Positions 48,680-60,100 of a stretch of DNA of 64,000 bases are shown one piece after another (positions within the stretch are counted from its first letter, which is position 1; every line of letters starts with the position of its first letter). The notes beneath the pieces are model-generated. The model worked only from the letters and a program-made list of their open reading frames with translations. It ran no database searches and had not been told where the DNA came from. Both the position numbers and the translations under genes were made by a program. Source of the DNA: Penicillus capitatus (lineage: Eukaryota > Chlorophyta); contig OZ287701.1 in the NCBI GenBank assembly GCA_965649825.1, positions 310,001-374,000 of the forward strand, given 5' to 3'.

Positions 48680-50924
48680 ATGAGCACCCGCAGCGCTTCG
48701 TTGTTGCTGAGGCTGTTCTTGCTCCTCGCCGTCGCAACAAACGTCGGCCGGAAGCTCGACCCCATGGAGAAGCTGGAGGCGTTCATAAGACGACAGGAAA
48801 AGGAGGTGGAGCGCATCGCCGAGGCCGCGACCGAGTGGCACACCGACCGCATTCGCGCCGTTCGAGACTGCGAGTGTTCCAAGCATGCATGCTCGAACGA
48901 TTTCGTCGATTCGGAATGCGTCCACCATCTCGGCGAGATCGACTTCTGCAAGTCAGAAGGTCGGCGCATGGACTACAACGCCTCCATCTTCCGAACGCCG
49001 CCGGGGACGAGCCCGACGATACTCAGCGACGGCCTCAAGGAGAGCATCTGCGTCTACAAGAGGCTGGAGGACATCTCGATTGAGTATGGCCGAGACGAGC
49101 CCGGCTGGTTGTACATAGGTGAGAAGCAGTAGCAGCTCTGCTCTCTTCACGGATGCGCATTGCAGGAACGCGCGACGGACACTTCCGCAGGATACCGGGC
49201 TCGGCCGATCTGGGGGCGAAGAGGACGGAGACGAACGATGGGGATTCTGTGAGGAGTACGATCCCAGGAGGCGTCCTTGGTTCATCGGAGCGAGCACCGG
49301 TCCGAAGGACATCGTGCTGATCGTGGACAAGTCCGGATCGATGACCGACTTCGTCGGCTTCAGCAATACGACGAAGTGGGACCTGGTCGTGGATGCCGTG
49401 ACCGACGTGATCGACACCTTCACGTTCTCGGACTACGTTAGCCTCGCGACCTTCTCGGACGAGGCGGACACTGTGCTGCAGAGATCCGGTCTAGTGAAGG
49501 GACAGGCTGAGAACCTCGAGCTGCTGAAAGAGGCGCTGCGCAAAGAGAAACCGAAAGGCAAGACGAACTTCACGGCGGCGTTCAGAGTGGCGTTCCCTCT
49601 GCTGTGGGAAAGATGCGGCGAAGAACCGGCGGAGTGCTCCAACTGCGAAAAGATCATTCTCTTCCTGACGGATGGGCGGGATCTGTCGGGAGAGGACGGC
49701 GAGAGCATCTCGTCATCCGACATGCTCGCCACCGTCCAAGGGCTTCAGGAGAGACTGCAGGAAGAGACTGGAAAGAGAGCGGCCATCTTCACGTACTCTC
49801 TCTCCAACGAAGCGGACGACGCCATTCCGAGACAGATCGCGTGCGCGAACGACGGAGCCTGGTCGTTCATAGGACCCTACACGAACACGCTGGATGCGCT
49901 GAACTCGTACTATCTTTACGCAGCTGCGGAGAGGCGGGTCGAATCCCCGATCTGGATTGAGCCATACGAAGACGCCAGCGGTCTGGGCACTGTGGCAACG
50001 GTGGCGGCGCCATTCTACGCCCGGGGAACGAAGGATGTGCCAGACGTGTTTCTGGGCGTCGTGGGACACGACGTGCCGCTGTGGGAGCTCGAATTCGATG
50101 AGCTGACTCGGCTGGAGGTCTTCGCCGCCATATTCGATCGCTCCTCGCGCTGCACGATCGCGGACACCACGCCCTGCGAGCTGCAGGTCTATCGGAATGC
50201 CCACGACAAGAAGGCGCTGTGTCCGGACACCTATCCAGTTGTCTCCAAGGGGCAAGCGAACTCGGACGCCAAAGAATCCGACATCCAGTGCTACGCGTTT
50301 GGAGACCGATACTACAGGCGGTCGCCGGAGAAGGTCAAGTGGTCGGAGGCGGTCTCGAGGTGCGAGGACGCCGGCGGCCAGCTGGCGAGTGTCGAGAGCG
50401 AAGAGGAGATTGCGTTTCTGGCAAACCTGGCTTCGCACGATGGGACGTGGATCGGTGCCGAGAGAACCAAGACCGGCAGCTTTGCCTGGCTCAACGCGTC
50501 GCTGCCAAAGCTGCAGGAAGATTCGGAGTACTGGGGTGTGCAGGAGCCCATCTCTGTCCACGGCACGGAGAACTGCGCCGCCATCGACACACGAGGCGTC
50601 ACCGCCAATCTGAAAGCAATACCGTGCAACAGACGCGTCACTTACGTTTGCAAGTTCGAAACGGATGCTCCCTGTTTGGCCGGCGTCGCCGACATTCCGA
50701 GGGATGGGTTTTTCAAAGTGCCGCCCTTGGACCGATGCGTGGACGAGATCGAGGCCCTCGACGAAACCCGACCGGCAAAGGATGTCAAGAAGCTCAGCGT
50801 GGAGGACGTCATGTGCGACCTCGGAAAAGAGAGAACGAACAAAGAGCTCATCTGTTGCACCGTCGACGAGGACGATGTTTGCCAGGCGGGAAAGGGATCC
50901 TCGTCTAAGAAGGACTGTCGATAG
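48680..50924 (+). CDS. alpha2delta-like VWA/Cache/C-type-lectin protein with an apparent frameshift
   Basis: Exon 1 is 48680-49118 (signal peptide MSTRSASLLLRLFLLLAVAT); a 47-nt intron follows; exon 2 is 49166-50924. The start of exon 2 aligns with the paralogue (YIGTRDGHFRRIPG against YVGTVDGYFRTHPG), but the rest is in a different frame (WGFCEEYDPRRRPWF onwards). The total is 2198 nt, one short of a multiple of three. The likely site is the G5 run at 49212-49216, where one more G would give a 732-aa protein. This is either an assembly error or a real frameshift. Downstream: VWA MIDAS DKSGS near residue 200, Cache-like segment (PIWIEPYEDASGLG), and C-type lectin (CYAFGDRYYRR ... YVCKF). An alternative donor (GTACAT) would restore the frame but lose the conserved YIGT motif. 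Confidence 0.75.
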
Positions 50925-52409
50925 ACGGCAAGCGAACGGACAGAAGCACAGTCGTCGCTGTCCGAAGCGGAAGTTGAGCAAAGCTCAGATACCTTGCATC
51001 TCCTTTGTTTCCCGTTCGTGATGGAGGGTTCGCGTGTTCGATTCTGTGCTTTACTTCACAGAGCTAGTATGTTTGTTTGTTGTTCCGTTTGAATTGTTTA
51101 TTCCCCTCTCGTGCACATACATTGGTTGCTTTGTTCAGCCATATGTCGAACTGGGTGTTGTTTTACGTAATTCCAGACCATCCGAAAACTGCTCAATCTC
51201 GTCTTCATAACGACGTTATGACAGAAAGTGCGGAGAGGTTTTCGATCTCTCAGCCACGGACGACAGAATACCTCGGGTGAAATGGATGAAACATAACGAC
51301 TTCCTGTTCTTCTAGAAACGTCGTGTGTTCAGAACTCGACACGCACTCTTTACGCACGCGATAGAGTGCGGCGCTGACAAGAGTGGTTCTGCTTGCCACC
51401 ACATAGTAAACCGCAGCGGTGTAATGACCCTTAGGCACTATTTGTTCTCAGCCTTCGTCAGCGGTGAGGCCGTCCGTGATCGTCTTTCTGTCCTTACTTT
51501 ATTTTTTGCTCCTGTGCCATTGAGATACGATCCTTGTTTGACAGACCAAAATGAGAACGAGCACAACGACACGCCGGAGTTGTTAGCGAATTAGTCAATA
51601 GAAAGGACCGACCGACCGACACGAACAGGAGGTTTGTTTCGTCGAACTGCGCATCCGGAAAAGACCGCATCGACGAGATACGGAACCGATGTACAACCGA
51701 GACGTTTTCAGATACGATCAGCTAACGCTCTATTCACGTTTGACGGACTCCAGCAATGTGTCAGATTTGTCAGGTCCTGTGTTGTCAACAACGATGGATG
51801 TGACCAGAGCCCTCGCAGATACGGTCAGTTGCAAGGTTGTTCTGTCAGTCGGGCATTCGTATCGTCGTTTGCCATTGGTTAAACTGTTTAAACTAGTGCT
51901 TTGAGCTTCACAACATCAAGGTTCGGGCCAACACTTGAGTAACCGGTATGTCCTCCTAGATTCGACCATTCCATAAAAGCGATTCTAGGAAATAAGTAGA
52001 CTTAGTGAAACTTAGACATCATCAGTATGAAGGTATCATAACGAACAATGTTGTTGAACGGTGACTGGCAGTGGTGCCCGGACTGAAGAGGATGTTGCCC
52101 ATGTATCGACGAATGAAGAAGTGGTGCCCAACGAAGAGCACTGTGTCTTCTTCAACTTCGAAACGGTCGGAAAATGAAATAACAGAAAGCAGAGCCCACG
52201 TTTTACTCATCGCTGTCAATTGGATTGTAATGGCTTTAAGCAACTTTAAATAAGGTACTGCAGATAGAACTAAAAGTACCGAAGATTTATGAGATCTCAA
52301 AACCCCTACACGAAAGAAAGAAAGAACCTTCAGGAGACGGGAGACGGCGAAAAGGACTCTGCCATCATGGGACTTTATGTCCTTACTCTTAAAGTCATTC
52401 ATTATATCG
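50925..52409. other. Duplicated non-coding region
   Basis: Counterpart of 24466-25925. Very high similarity without a conserved reading frame. No RNA gene seen. Confidence 0.6.
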
Positions 52410-54471
52410 TTATCTGCTGAAGGATCGCAAACAAGGAAACCTGCTAAACAGGATCTGTTCGTCGCCTTCCTCTAGCTTCAGATTCGTGATCCGCAGGTAT
52501 CTGAGTCGAGGGAATGTGCCTTCGCCGAAGAGACGGAGGACATCGAATTCCACCACATGTCCGCAGAAAAGTCTGAGTCCCTGAAGCTGCGACAGCATAG
52601 TGAACTGCTTTCGGAAACTGTCCTCGTGTCTAACTTTAGATCTACTCCATAAAACGAGACTCGTCAAATCAGTCAACGAGGCCAGGGACTGAAAGAACTC
52701 TGCATCCAGATCATCTTGTGTATCAAGAGTCAGTCTTCGGAGACTCTTCAATTGGGATAGCACGTAATTCGGCAGACTCGGCAAGCGTTCATCGTTCCAC
52801 AGCAACTCTGTTAAGCGCGTCAACTGTGTGAGTGCATTGCCCAGATCCTCTGATATTGGTGGCGATTTTTGCAGAGAGAAATGCGACAGTTTGTCGAGGG
52901 GGACAACGCTTCCTTGGATCGATACTCCTTCGAGCGCCAGAGACGTCAACTGTGTCAACTGTGAGACACAGACTGAAACGTGCCTGGGCCTTCCACATGC
53001 AGCGATCAGCAGGCTGAGCGACTGTAGATTGGTCAGAGAACAGAAGACGTCGCCGACAGTATGTTTCGGGTAAGAACTCATCCTCAGACTGAGACTTCTC
53101 AGGGTATCGACTGTTGCGACGACTGAGAGTAGCGAATCGATAGACTCTTTTGACTGAATATCGCAGATGTGCATATCAAGCACTTCGAGTTGACCAAAAC
53201 GCTGCAAAGCTGTCCACATTCTCAAAGGCTCATCGGATCTCGCACGAAGACAACGCAGATTCAAGGATCGTAAAGTACCGGCGTAATAGGCAAGAATCTG
53301 AAAAGACAGAAGATCGAATCAACAGGGGAACCCGTTTTGAATGATATCTTACTGTAAGCAGTTCTGGCACTGACATGTTTATGGGCAATCCAGTGTTTAT
53401 CGTCAACTTCGTCAGCGCGGACGAGGGGAACAAAATCTGATTGCTTCCGTTCTTCAATAATCTTGCTGAAAGAGCGAGTTCACGGAGTCCTTCGAGTTCT
53501 GTAAAAGGACGCCATGATCTCGGATCGGCACTCGGTCTAACTGAAACCTCCAGGTTCAGTTTTCTCAATCCTGTCAGGTGCTGGAGCGCATTGCGAAAAT
53601 TCTCACACGATGCCGTCTTGAGGTACACGCCCAGTGACTGCAGTCGGTTGAACGTTTCTCTATGATTGATTTCGACGCTGGTGTGTATTCTGTCAGTGAA
53701 ATATCCCAGTTGCTCCAGGTGCTCAAGCGAGGACATACCCGCCAGCTGCCGAGCAACGTCAAAGTCGTTTGAGGAGAAACGCGGAGTGCAGGAGACTTCG
53801 ACAGCGTTGGGAAAAGTGGCCAGTACTTTGTGTAGATGTTGTCGTGGCACCCGTCGAAGCTTGACAGGGAGGGTGTTGCATACGGCGTTCCATTTTCGAC
53901 TCACGCGACGACACTCATGAAGACCGCCGTCGTCGATTAAGTAATGGAGTACTTTCTCAAGAACCCATTCCTGATCCTCGAACAGGGAACCAATGTTTTT
54001 CGGGGAACTGCGATGCGGTCGTATTTCTCCGGAGAAGGTTCGCTTCGCCATAAGATGTCCGGCAGGCTTCAACGGAGGTTCTGCTTCTTCAGAAGAGGAT
54101 TGCAAAGTGACTGCCGCCAGCGGAATGTCGCCGAGTAGCGCGACGACGCTTTTTGCGTTCAGACGCGCCGCAGATGACGATGATGTAACACACGGGATGC
54201 GAAGGCGGAGTACGTCGAGTGCTGCAGTCAAATCATCGTCAGCTGTGGCGCAAGGACTGGCGAGAGCACTTGACGCGACGGGCACCTTCCGGAAATGTGC
54301 ACCCAGGGCGATTTTCGCGCGACACACAATGGTGTATATCACACAGAACACTTTGTCGGTCATACGGTTGTCTCTTTTTACCATCAGCGAGCGCACTTCG
54401 TTCACACGATTGACTCGGCGATACGCGATGCATCCATCTTGCATGTAGATCCAGGAATAGCAGCGCTTCAT
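52410..54471 (-). CDS. F-box-like / leucine-rich repeat protein, block 2 copy
   Basis: Exons: from the start down to 53353, then 52410-53297, with a 55-nt phase-0 intron identical to that of the block 1 copy. Start candidates are ATG 54471 (MKRCYSWIYMQDG) and ATG 54051 (MAKRTFSGE; then 528 aa). The F-box-like segment is VLEKVLHYLIDDGG followed by CRRVSRKW. The LRR pattern is as in the block 1 copy, but the C-terminus is shorter. Bases 53039-53368, including the intron, are identical to block 1 while the rest differs in many places. It probably acts in substrate recognition by a ubiquitin ligase; the target is unknown. Confidence 0.75.
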
Positions 54472-54721
54472 GTTTTCAGCCTGGCCGAAGATAGAGAGGA
54501 GGCTCTTTTGTATTATAGTAACTGAAGTATTCAATGCTTCGGGATAGACTCGACAGCTCTCTGATTCTTTTGTTCTCGAAAGGCCAACAACATTGAAATT
54601 CAATTCTGTCGACCTACAACGCTAGTAAAGCGCGTATTACTCTGAAATATTCGATTTCCGGTCCATTCACTAACTGCTGTCTTCTACTCAGATATGCAAT
54701 GCACCAGATGTCGTAATAAAC

Positions 54722-55063
54722 CTAAAGCGTGCGGTGCTGATTGTCGAAGCAACGCCAGCACACCACATTTTTGCGGGCCTCCCCGTCGAATCCCTTTTTC
54801 TTGCAGCCAAGGAAGAAAGAGTGTACGTTGACGAGAATCGCTACTGTGCGAGGACAGAATCGTATATCCGAATAGATATCAGTCAAGGTAGTACTAACTA
54901 TTGAAGTTAATTCGTTTCTCGCGTGCGTCGCCGTCCGCCATTGCGCGACGAGAATGAAAGGGCATTGCACCTCATGCAACCTCTGCAGAACGCGTTTAGC
55001 CCAACTCGACACCTCCTCCTTTAGCCGAGCCGAGAGTTTTTTTGCAGACAAATACGAATTCAT
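54722..55063 (-). CDS. Hypothetical small protein
   Basis: A 113-aa frame starts at MNSYLSAKKLSARLKEEV. It has a basic, helical N-terminal half and ends with a Cys-containing stretch (NVVCWRCFDNQHRTL). The frame is open further upstream with no signal sequence. There is no paralogue in the window and no family I recognise. It may be a chance frame. Confidence 0.25.
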   Translation of the reverse strand: MNSYLSAKKLSARLKEEVSSWAKRVLQRLHEVQCPFILVAQWRTATHARNELTSIVSTTLTDIYSDIRFCPRTVAILVNVHSFFLGCKKKGFDGEARKNVVCWRCFDNQHRTL

Positions 55064-55911
55064 TTTAATAGTAAGAACATCTTGTCGCCTTTGAATCGCG
55101 TTACGTTTTCTTAACTGTAGAAAAGGAAAGAAGAAATGCGTGTTGCTCGAAGGAGAAGAAGATCGTATCTGCAAGAAACGCAGATTTGGAATCTCGAAGA
55201 AGAAAGCGCCAACAAAAAGTGTCGCGTTGTGAACGATAACCAAGCTTCCAGTACAGTGAACTGTGGATCAGAACACCAGAAAGAGACTGTCGTCGCAGCA
55301 CGAAAAAGGATGATTGCGAGATCGTTGTTCGACCAGGAGAGCTGGTTTAACTTTGTCTTAAGGCTTTGTTTGTGTGTCAGCTGAACTCGGAGTTCGCCAC
55401 AAACGTTCGTTCAATATCGCTCTCTCCCCCGGTTCCACTGAATTTTCTTGTGATCCTGTCCAATCGCAAAGGACAGGTCTCATGGACGATCAGAAAAAGG
55501 AAGCATTCGTCAGGCCTCGCCAAAGTGATGGAGACTGCTTGATTGAATGTTCAAGTGTTCTGCTCCTGACAAGAACACTTCCGTTCACCTTGAGCAAAAA
55601 TCAGAACTCCATGGGCAATAATGTTAAATATACCATGCAGAAGTCATTCATTGATAGCGATCTGCCCCTCAAAGCACACTTCTGCTAAAACTTGAAGAAA
55701 TGCGGAGACAAGGGTTCTCGCGCACAGCTTATCTTTCTGCCAAATGAAATGGAAAAATAACTCGATGGTTCACAAAACAGTTTGTTCTTCTAGTAGCACT
55801 CCAATAGAGTGAATACAGATTATAGAGAAATGGAAATGCGTCGAACGAAGACAGTTACTCCATGCTTTGGCACCTGTGCAGTCCGTACTGACAATTGTCA
55901 TCCGAACCAGG

Positions 55912-56130
55912 TTATACAGTTAACTCTCCCAAAGAGCTCTTGCACCTGCGCAGTTCTAAGATGTGGTTCTTGTCTGATGCATCCAGGACAAACATGCATC
56001 CCGAAATGCTTCTACATCGGCGCATCCGGGAAGGTCCTTCGTCTTTTAAGAACTCTTTAATGACAATCTGATGAGAAGCTTCGTCAAACATGAGACGTTC
56101 TGTCGTCTTCCTGACGATCGTTTTGGTTGG
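55912..56130 (-). pseudogene. Severed 3' coding end of the MATH-RING gene
   Basis: If the TRIM and one copy of its target duplication are ignored, the MATH-RING reading frame continues without a stop from 57126 into 56130 and on to a TAA at 55912-55914, about 72 codons. This stretch repeats the linker motif of the protein (MRRCRSIS and LRRCKSS, compare MRRCKSAM and LRRVNSAM upstream of the insertion). It therefore looks like genuine coding sequence cut off by the insertion. Confidence 0.7.
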
Positions 56131-56406
56131 TGTGAAGGTGCCCGCTGTTGCCTCGGGTCTTCTGGCGAGAGGACGCTGCTATTGCGCCAACCGTCCTTGT
56201 GGCGCCACGCCAGCAGAATATCACTGGAGAACGCATGACGAGAGGCCTGAGAAGAGGCTTACGTAACGACGTGACAGACCAATGACCGGGGTATTTAAAC
56301 AGAACTGTTCTGCTGTATCGTCTAAGTTATGTAAATAACATTGCTGACGAGTTCCCTGCGCGACTCGCTATCCGGTCCGGACTCGGCCGACAGGTCGACG
56401 TTCACA
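56131..56406 (+). repeat. TRIM 5' LTR, 276 bp
   Basis: TGTGAA...TTCACA with short terminal inverted repeats. A TATTTAAA box near 56291 is a plaus­ible promoter element. It is identical to the 3' LTR. Confidence 0.95.
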
Positions 56407-56419
56407 TGGTTTCGGAGCG
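56407..56419 (+). promoter_or_regulatory. TRIM primer-binding site
   Basis: TGGTTTCGGAGCG, the same 13 bases as at 17910-17922 in the Ty3-like element; the sequences differ right after it. Confidence 0.75.
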
Positions 56420-56849
56420 AGCCTACGTGAGTGCGGCTTTCACCGACTCACTGCGCCGTTTTCGTTTTCATCCTCTGCGCCGTCCACCAAGGGTCCGCTG
56501 CCGCGCTGCCCGCATTTCAAGACTTCCGCTGCGCTTGAGCGGGTTCGAGCGCAGGGTCTGAGCGGAGACCCAGAGTGGTGCGTAACCGAGGGACTGGCGC
56601 TGAGCGCTGCCCCGCGTCGGGGGCAGGTCGGACTCGCTGACCGCCTCGGGAGACGTGAAGACTGAAGACCGTGCGTGAAGACTGAAGACCGTGCTTCGGG
56701 ACAGCGAGAGACAAAGACTTCCGCTGCGTTTTCTCCTGTGCTGTCCGCCGCCGCTCATCCTGTCAGTGTCAGAGCTGCAAGGGGAAGCAGCAGAACGGTG
56801 AAGCGAGAGTACCTCGGAGTTTGCGTCAGCAGGAATGCGGGTGCGCCCA

Positions 56850-57125
56850 TGTGAAGGTGCCCGCTGTTGCCTCGGGTCTTCTGGCGAGAGGACGCTGCTA
56901 TTGCGCCAACCGTCCTTGTGGCGCCACGCCAGCAGAATATCACTGGAGAACGCATGACGAGAGGCCTGAGAAGAGGCTTACGTAACGACGTGACAGACCA
57001 ATGACCGGGGTATTTAAACAGAACTGTTCTGCTGTATCGTCTAAGTTATGTAAATAACATTGCTGACGAGTTCCCTGCGCGACTCGCTATCCGGTCCGGA
57101 CTCGGCCGACAGGTCGACGTTCACA
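56850..57125 (+). repeat. TRIM 3' LTR, 276 bp
   Basis: Identical to the 5' LTR. Read on the minus strand, its first 85 bases carry the present C-terminal codons and stop (57041-57043) of the MATH-RING gene. Confidence 0.95.
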
Positions 57126-60100
57126 GTTGGGGGTATTTCTCTAGCAAGCATGGCACTCTTGCATCTGCGCATTCCAAGAGCCTTCTTCTCTTCTGTGGTG
57201 TCTTCCATGATGATCCTGTGCACCACTTCTTGACAAACTGGACATCTGATTGCCTTCCTTTCGCAAAGGATTTCCTTGAGCGCACTCAAAGCACAGTCCT
57301 TGCAGTAGCACTTGTGTCTCCTGGTTTGGCAGTCTGTAAGATTGAACAGATACTGGGTGTTGATCTTACGTGTTTCCGTGGGCGGCAGAGCATGTTGGAT
57401 TCTTCGGTTTTGGGGCAGAGCCTGCCGCCTTCGAAGTTGAACTTTTGACCTTCTGTCTGTCACCTGCTGTCTTGCAAGCTTCCTCCTTCGTCCTGGAAGA
57501 TGAACCTCTGTCCTTCTGCTTGCGTTCCACTGCCTTGCCAGCTTCTGTCTTCCCGGAATCCTTGTTTTTGTTTTTCTTGTCTTCTGCCTTGCGCGCTTCT
57601 TCCTTTGCCTTACAGATCACGCACTCCTTAATCTCTTTCTCGACATTCCTCGGTGGCCAAGGAGCGGCGTTCATGATCACGCGGTCGACGCGCTTTCGAC
57701 AGAATGGAAAAGGACATTCGCGTGTTTCCCTTTTCTTCAGCTTCCTGACAATCTTGTTGATGCTTTCGATGCAGTAGCAGAGATGAATCCTGCAGCATTG
57801 ATGGAGTGCTGTGCAAATCGATGCAAAGAGTGTCGCACTTGTTGTCCTGATTGATGGCAGATTCTGGGTCGATTTTGCAGATTGGACATCGCTTGTCCCA
57901 AGAGAACGTCGCGCTCTTATTTCTGTGCAGCTGTGGGACAGTTTCCTTCTTGAATGTATCTTCAACGGCGGGCTGATTGGATGGTCCAGGTTGAACTGGA
58001 GAGTTGACTGCGTTCTTGGTTCCTGTAGCCTGCGGCAGCTTCTCCAGATCAGGCATTGCGCTGTTGACTCTGCGCAGTCTGGGAAGTGCTTCTTCGACAA
58101 CTGCATCCTTGACGATGATGCGTTCTGCGTCTTTCTGACACACTGGACACTTGATCTTGCACTTCTTTGCCAGTGCCTTGGCGACTTCTCTGCATGCACA
58201 GCTATGGCAGTAGCATAGATGTTCCCTGGAAAGCGGCGCATGTGACACAAATGAAGTGTCTGCGATCTTACGTAGCTCCGTGCAACACCGTGCATGTGGG
58301 ACTCTCGGTGCCGCACGCAAGGCACTTTGAGTTCTTCTCTTTGGCAGGTGATCTCATGTTCGTGGCAGCCTTTCTGATGACGCAATCATGAACCCACCTT
58401 CCTCTCAGTCTCCTGGCAAGCTCTCTTCCACAATCCGTACAGTAGCAAAGATGCTTCCTGAAACAGCCATGCATGTAACTGAACTTAGGAAAGCAGCAGT
58501 ATTACGTGTTGCCATGTCTGACAGCACAGGTCGGATCGATGAGGCAGGTGGGGCATCGCTCGAAGTAGGGACCGTCGTTCATGATGACTCTTTCCACCAA
58601 CTTCTCGCATTCTGGGCACTTGATCTCCTGCTCGTCGAGCAACTGCTCCTTCAGCTTCTTGGCACACTTGGTGCAGTAGCACAAATGCTTTCTGGCAGAT
58701 GGGCGTCTTATTCGATCTTAAAGGAAGACAGAGTTCGTACGTGTTGCCATGCCGAACAGAGCACGTGGGATCCTCTCTGCACTTATCACACTGTGGCACA
58801 TGATCGACGTCGAGGACTGTGATTTTTGCATTCAGTGTGATCCAGCCCTTGTTCACGAAACCGTGAGACTCATCTGTCAACTGATCACTCCTTATGAACT
58901 GATGAAAGCCCCGGCCCTTGTGTGCTCCGACAAAGGATGTAAAATCTATAAAATGCTCTCGGCGGACGAAGGCTTTGCAAACTCAAATTGCTAACTTCCG
59001 ACTCTATCTTCGGAAGGCTTCTTCGGTGACTTACAGTTTACAACTCGAAACTCAACTCTTATACGGATAGGACGATCTTGAGAATTGAGGAGGAACAGAC
59101 TGACGTTGTCCGAGCTCGAGAAGTCTCCACCCGGTTTAAGAATCAACTCCCTTCAAATGTAACACATGAAGTGTAGCTCATCAGCGATTTCACTAATGGT
59201 CATCAAATGCAAGCACGCACCACTTCGTTTTCCCGATTTCAAAGCTCTCTGATTTCAATATTGACGGGCACATTTCTTGCAGTCCCTTCATTTTCCACTA
59301 TGGATGGACAGGTAGTATCACAATGCCTCGAAGGAGAAGTCGATCGTACAGTGCACGTGGCCGTCTTCCGGGTGACGGAGACTCTCCAGCGTTCATTGTC
59401 TTGGAGCTTGAGCCTGATCTCTGCGCGGACGAATAAACAGTCGTCGTGCATAAATCCCTCGTCCAACTGCATCACTCTCGAGGAGATGGGATTGCATGCC
59501 AGGAAGTCGCCGCATCGAGCAGGAAAGAACTCACGAAGTCCACCTGTGAACAGATCGATAGTTTTAGTTGGATTCCTTCACGAAAGGAAAATATCGCCTT
59601 CCACAACATTCTTTTGGCTGTTTTGGTTGACAAGGGTGACAGCGAAATGAGCAGTCGTCCGGGTCACACCCACATTGTACAGAGCGGCACCTAGACGTCC
59701 ATCAAACAGGTGATGCACATCGATACGCCTGAAGACACCGAACGCTGTCAGCAGCACTCTTGTCAGTTTACTGTATGACCATTTTCTCCCGTTCAACTGA
59801 AACGGTTTAGACGATACTTTCATGTCTCTGTTGTGCAGCAGACCTTGAAACACCCGACACTGCAGAAGACAAAAGAATCATGGCAGGACAGACGGAATGG
59901 CTTGGCGAAACAGACCTCGTATGTCGCATAGTATCTGTACTTGTTGAGAACGAAGGTGTAGGAAATGCCATTGTCTGCCCCAGCTCCATCTGTGCACAAT
60001 CACGTCAAAGCGGGAAGACGTCGGTCAACAACCGGCCTTGGCAGATCCGTCTGTCCCAATCGGGCTCGCTCCATGTGCAAGGAACTTCATCCAGAGACTT

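Larger units (their letters stand above)
37810..54530. repeat. Segmental duplication, block 2
   Basis: This is the tandem partner of block 1 at an offset of about 26.2-26.5 kb. It keeps two full alpha2delta-lectin genes and has no Ty3 insertion, so it is probably closer to the ancestral arrangement. Confidence 0.85.
54472..56130. other. Region between the LRR gene and the TRIM insertion
   Basis: It includes a possible small minus-strand gene (54722-55063) and the severed coding tail of the MATH-RING gene (55912-56130). The remainder has no supported feature. Confidence 0.45.
56126..57130 (+). mobile_element. TRIM: short non-autonomous LTR retrotransposon
   Basis: Two identical 276-bp LTRs (56131-56406 and 56850-57125) start TGTGAA and end TTCACA. 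They are flanked by a perfect 5-bp duplication GTTGG (56126-56130 and 57126-57130). The internal part is only 443 bp and encodes no gag or pol. The total is 995 bp, typical of terminal-repeat retrotransposons in miniature. Orientation is taken from the primer-binding site. A 20-bp unit (GTGAAGACTGAAGACCGTGC) occurs twice in tandem at 56655-56694. Confidence 0.95.
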
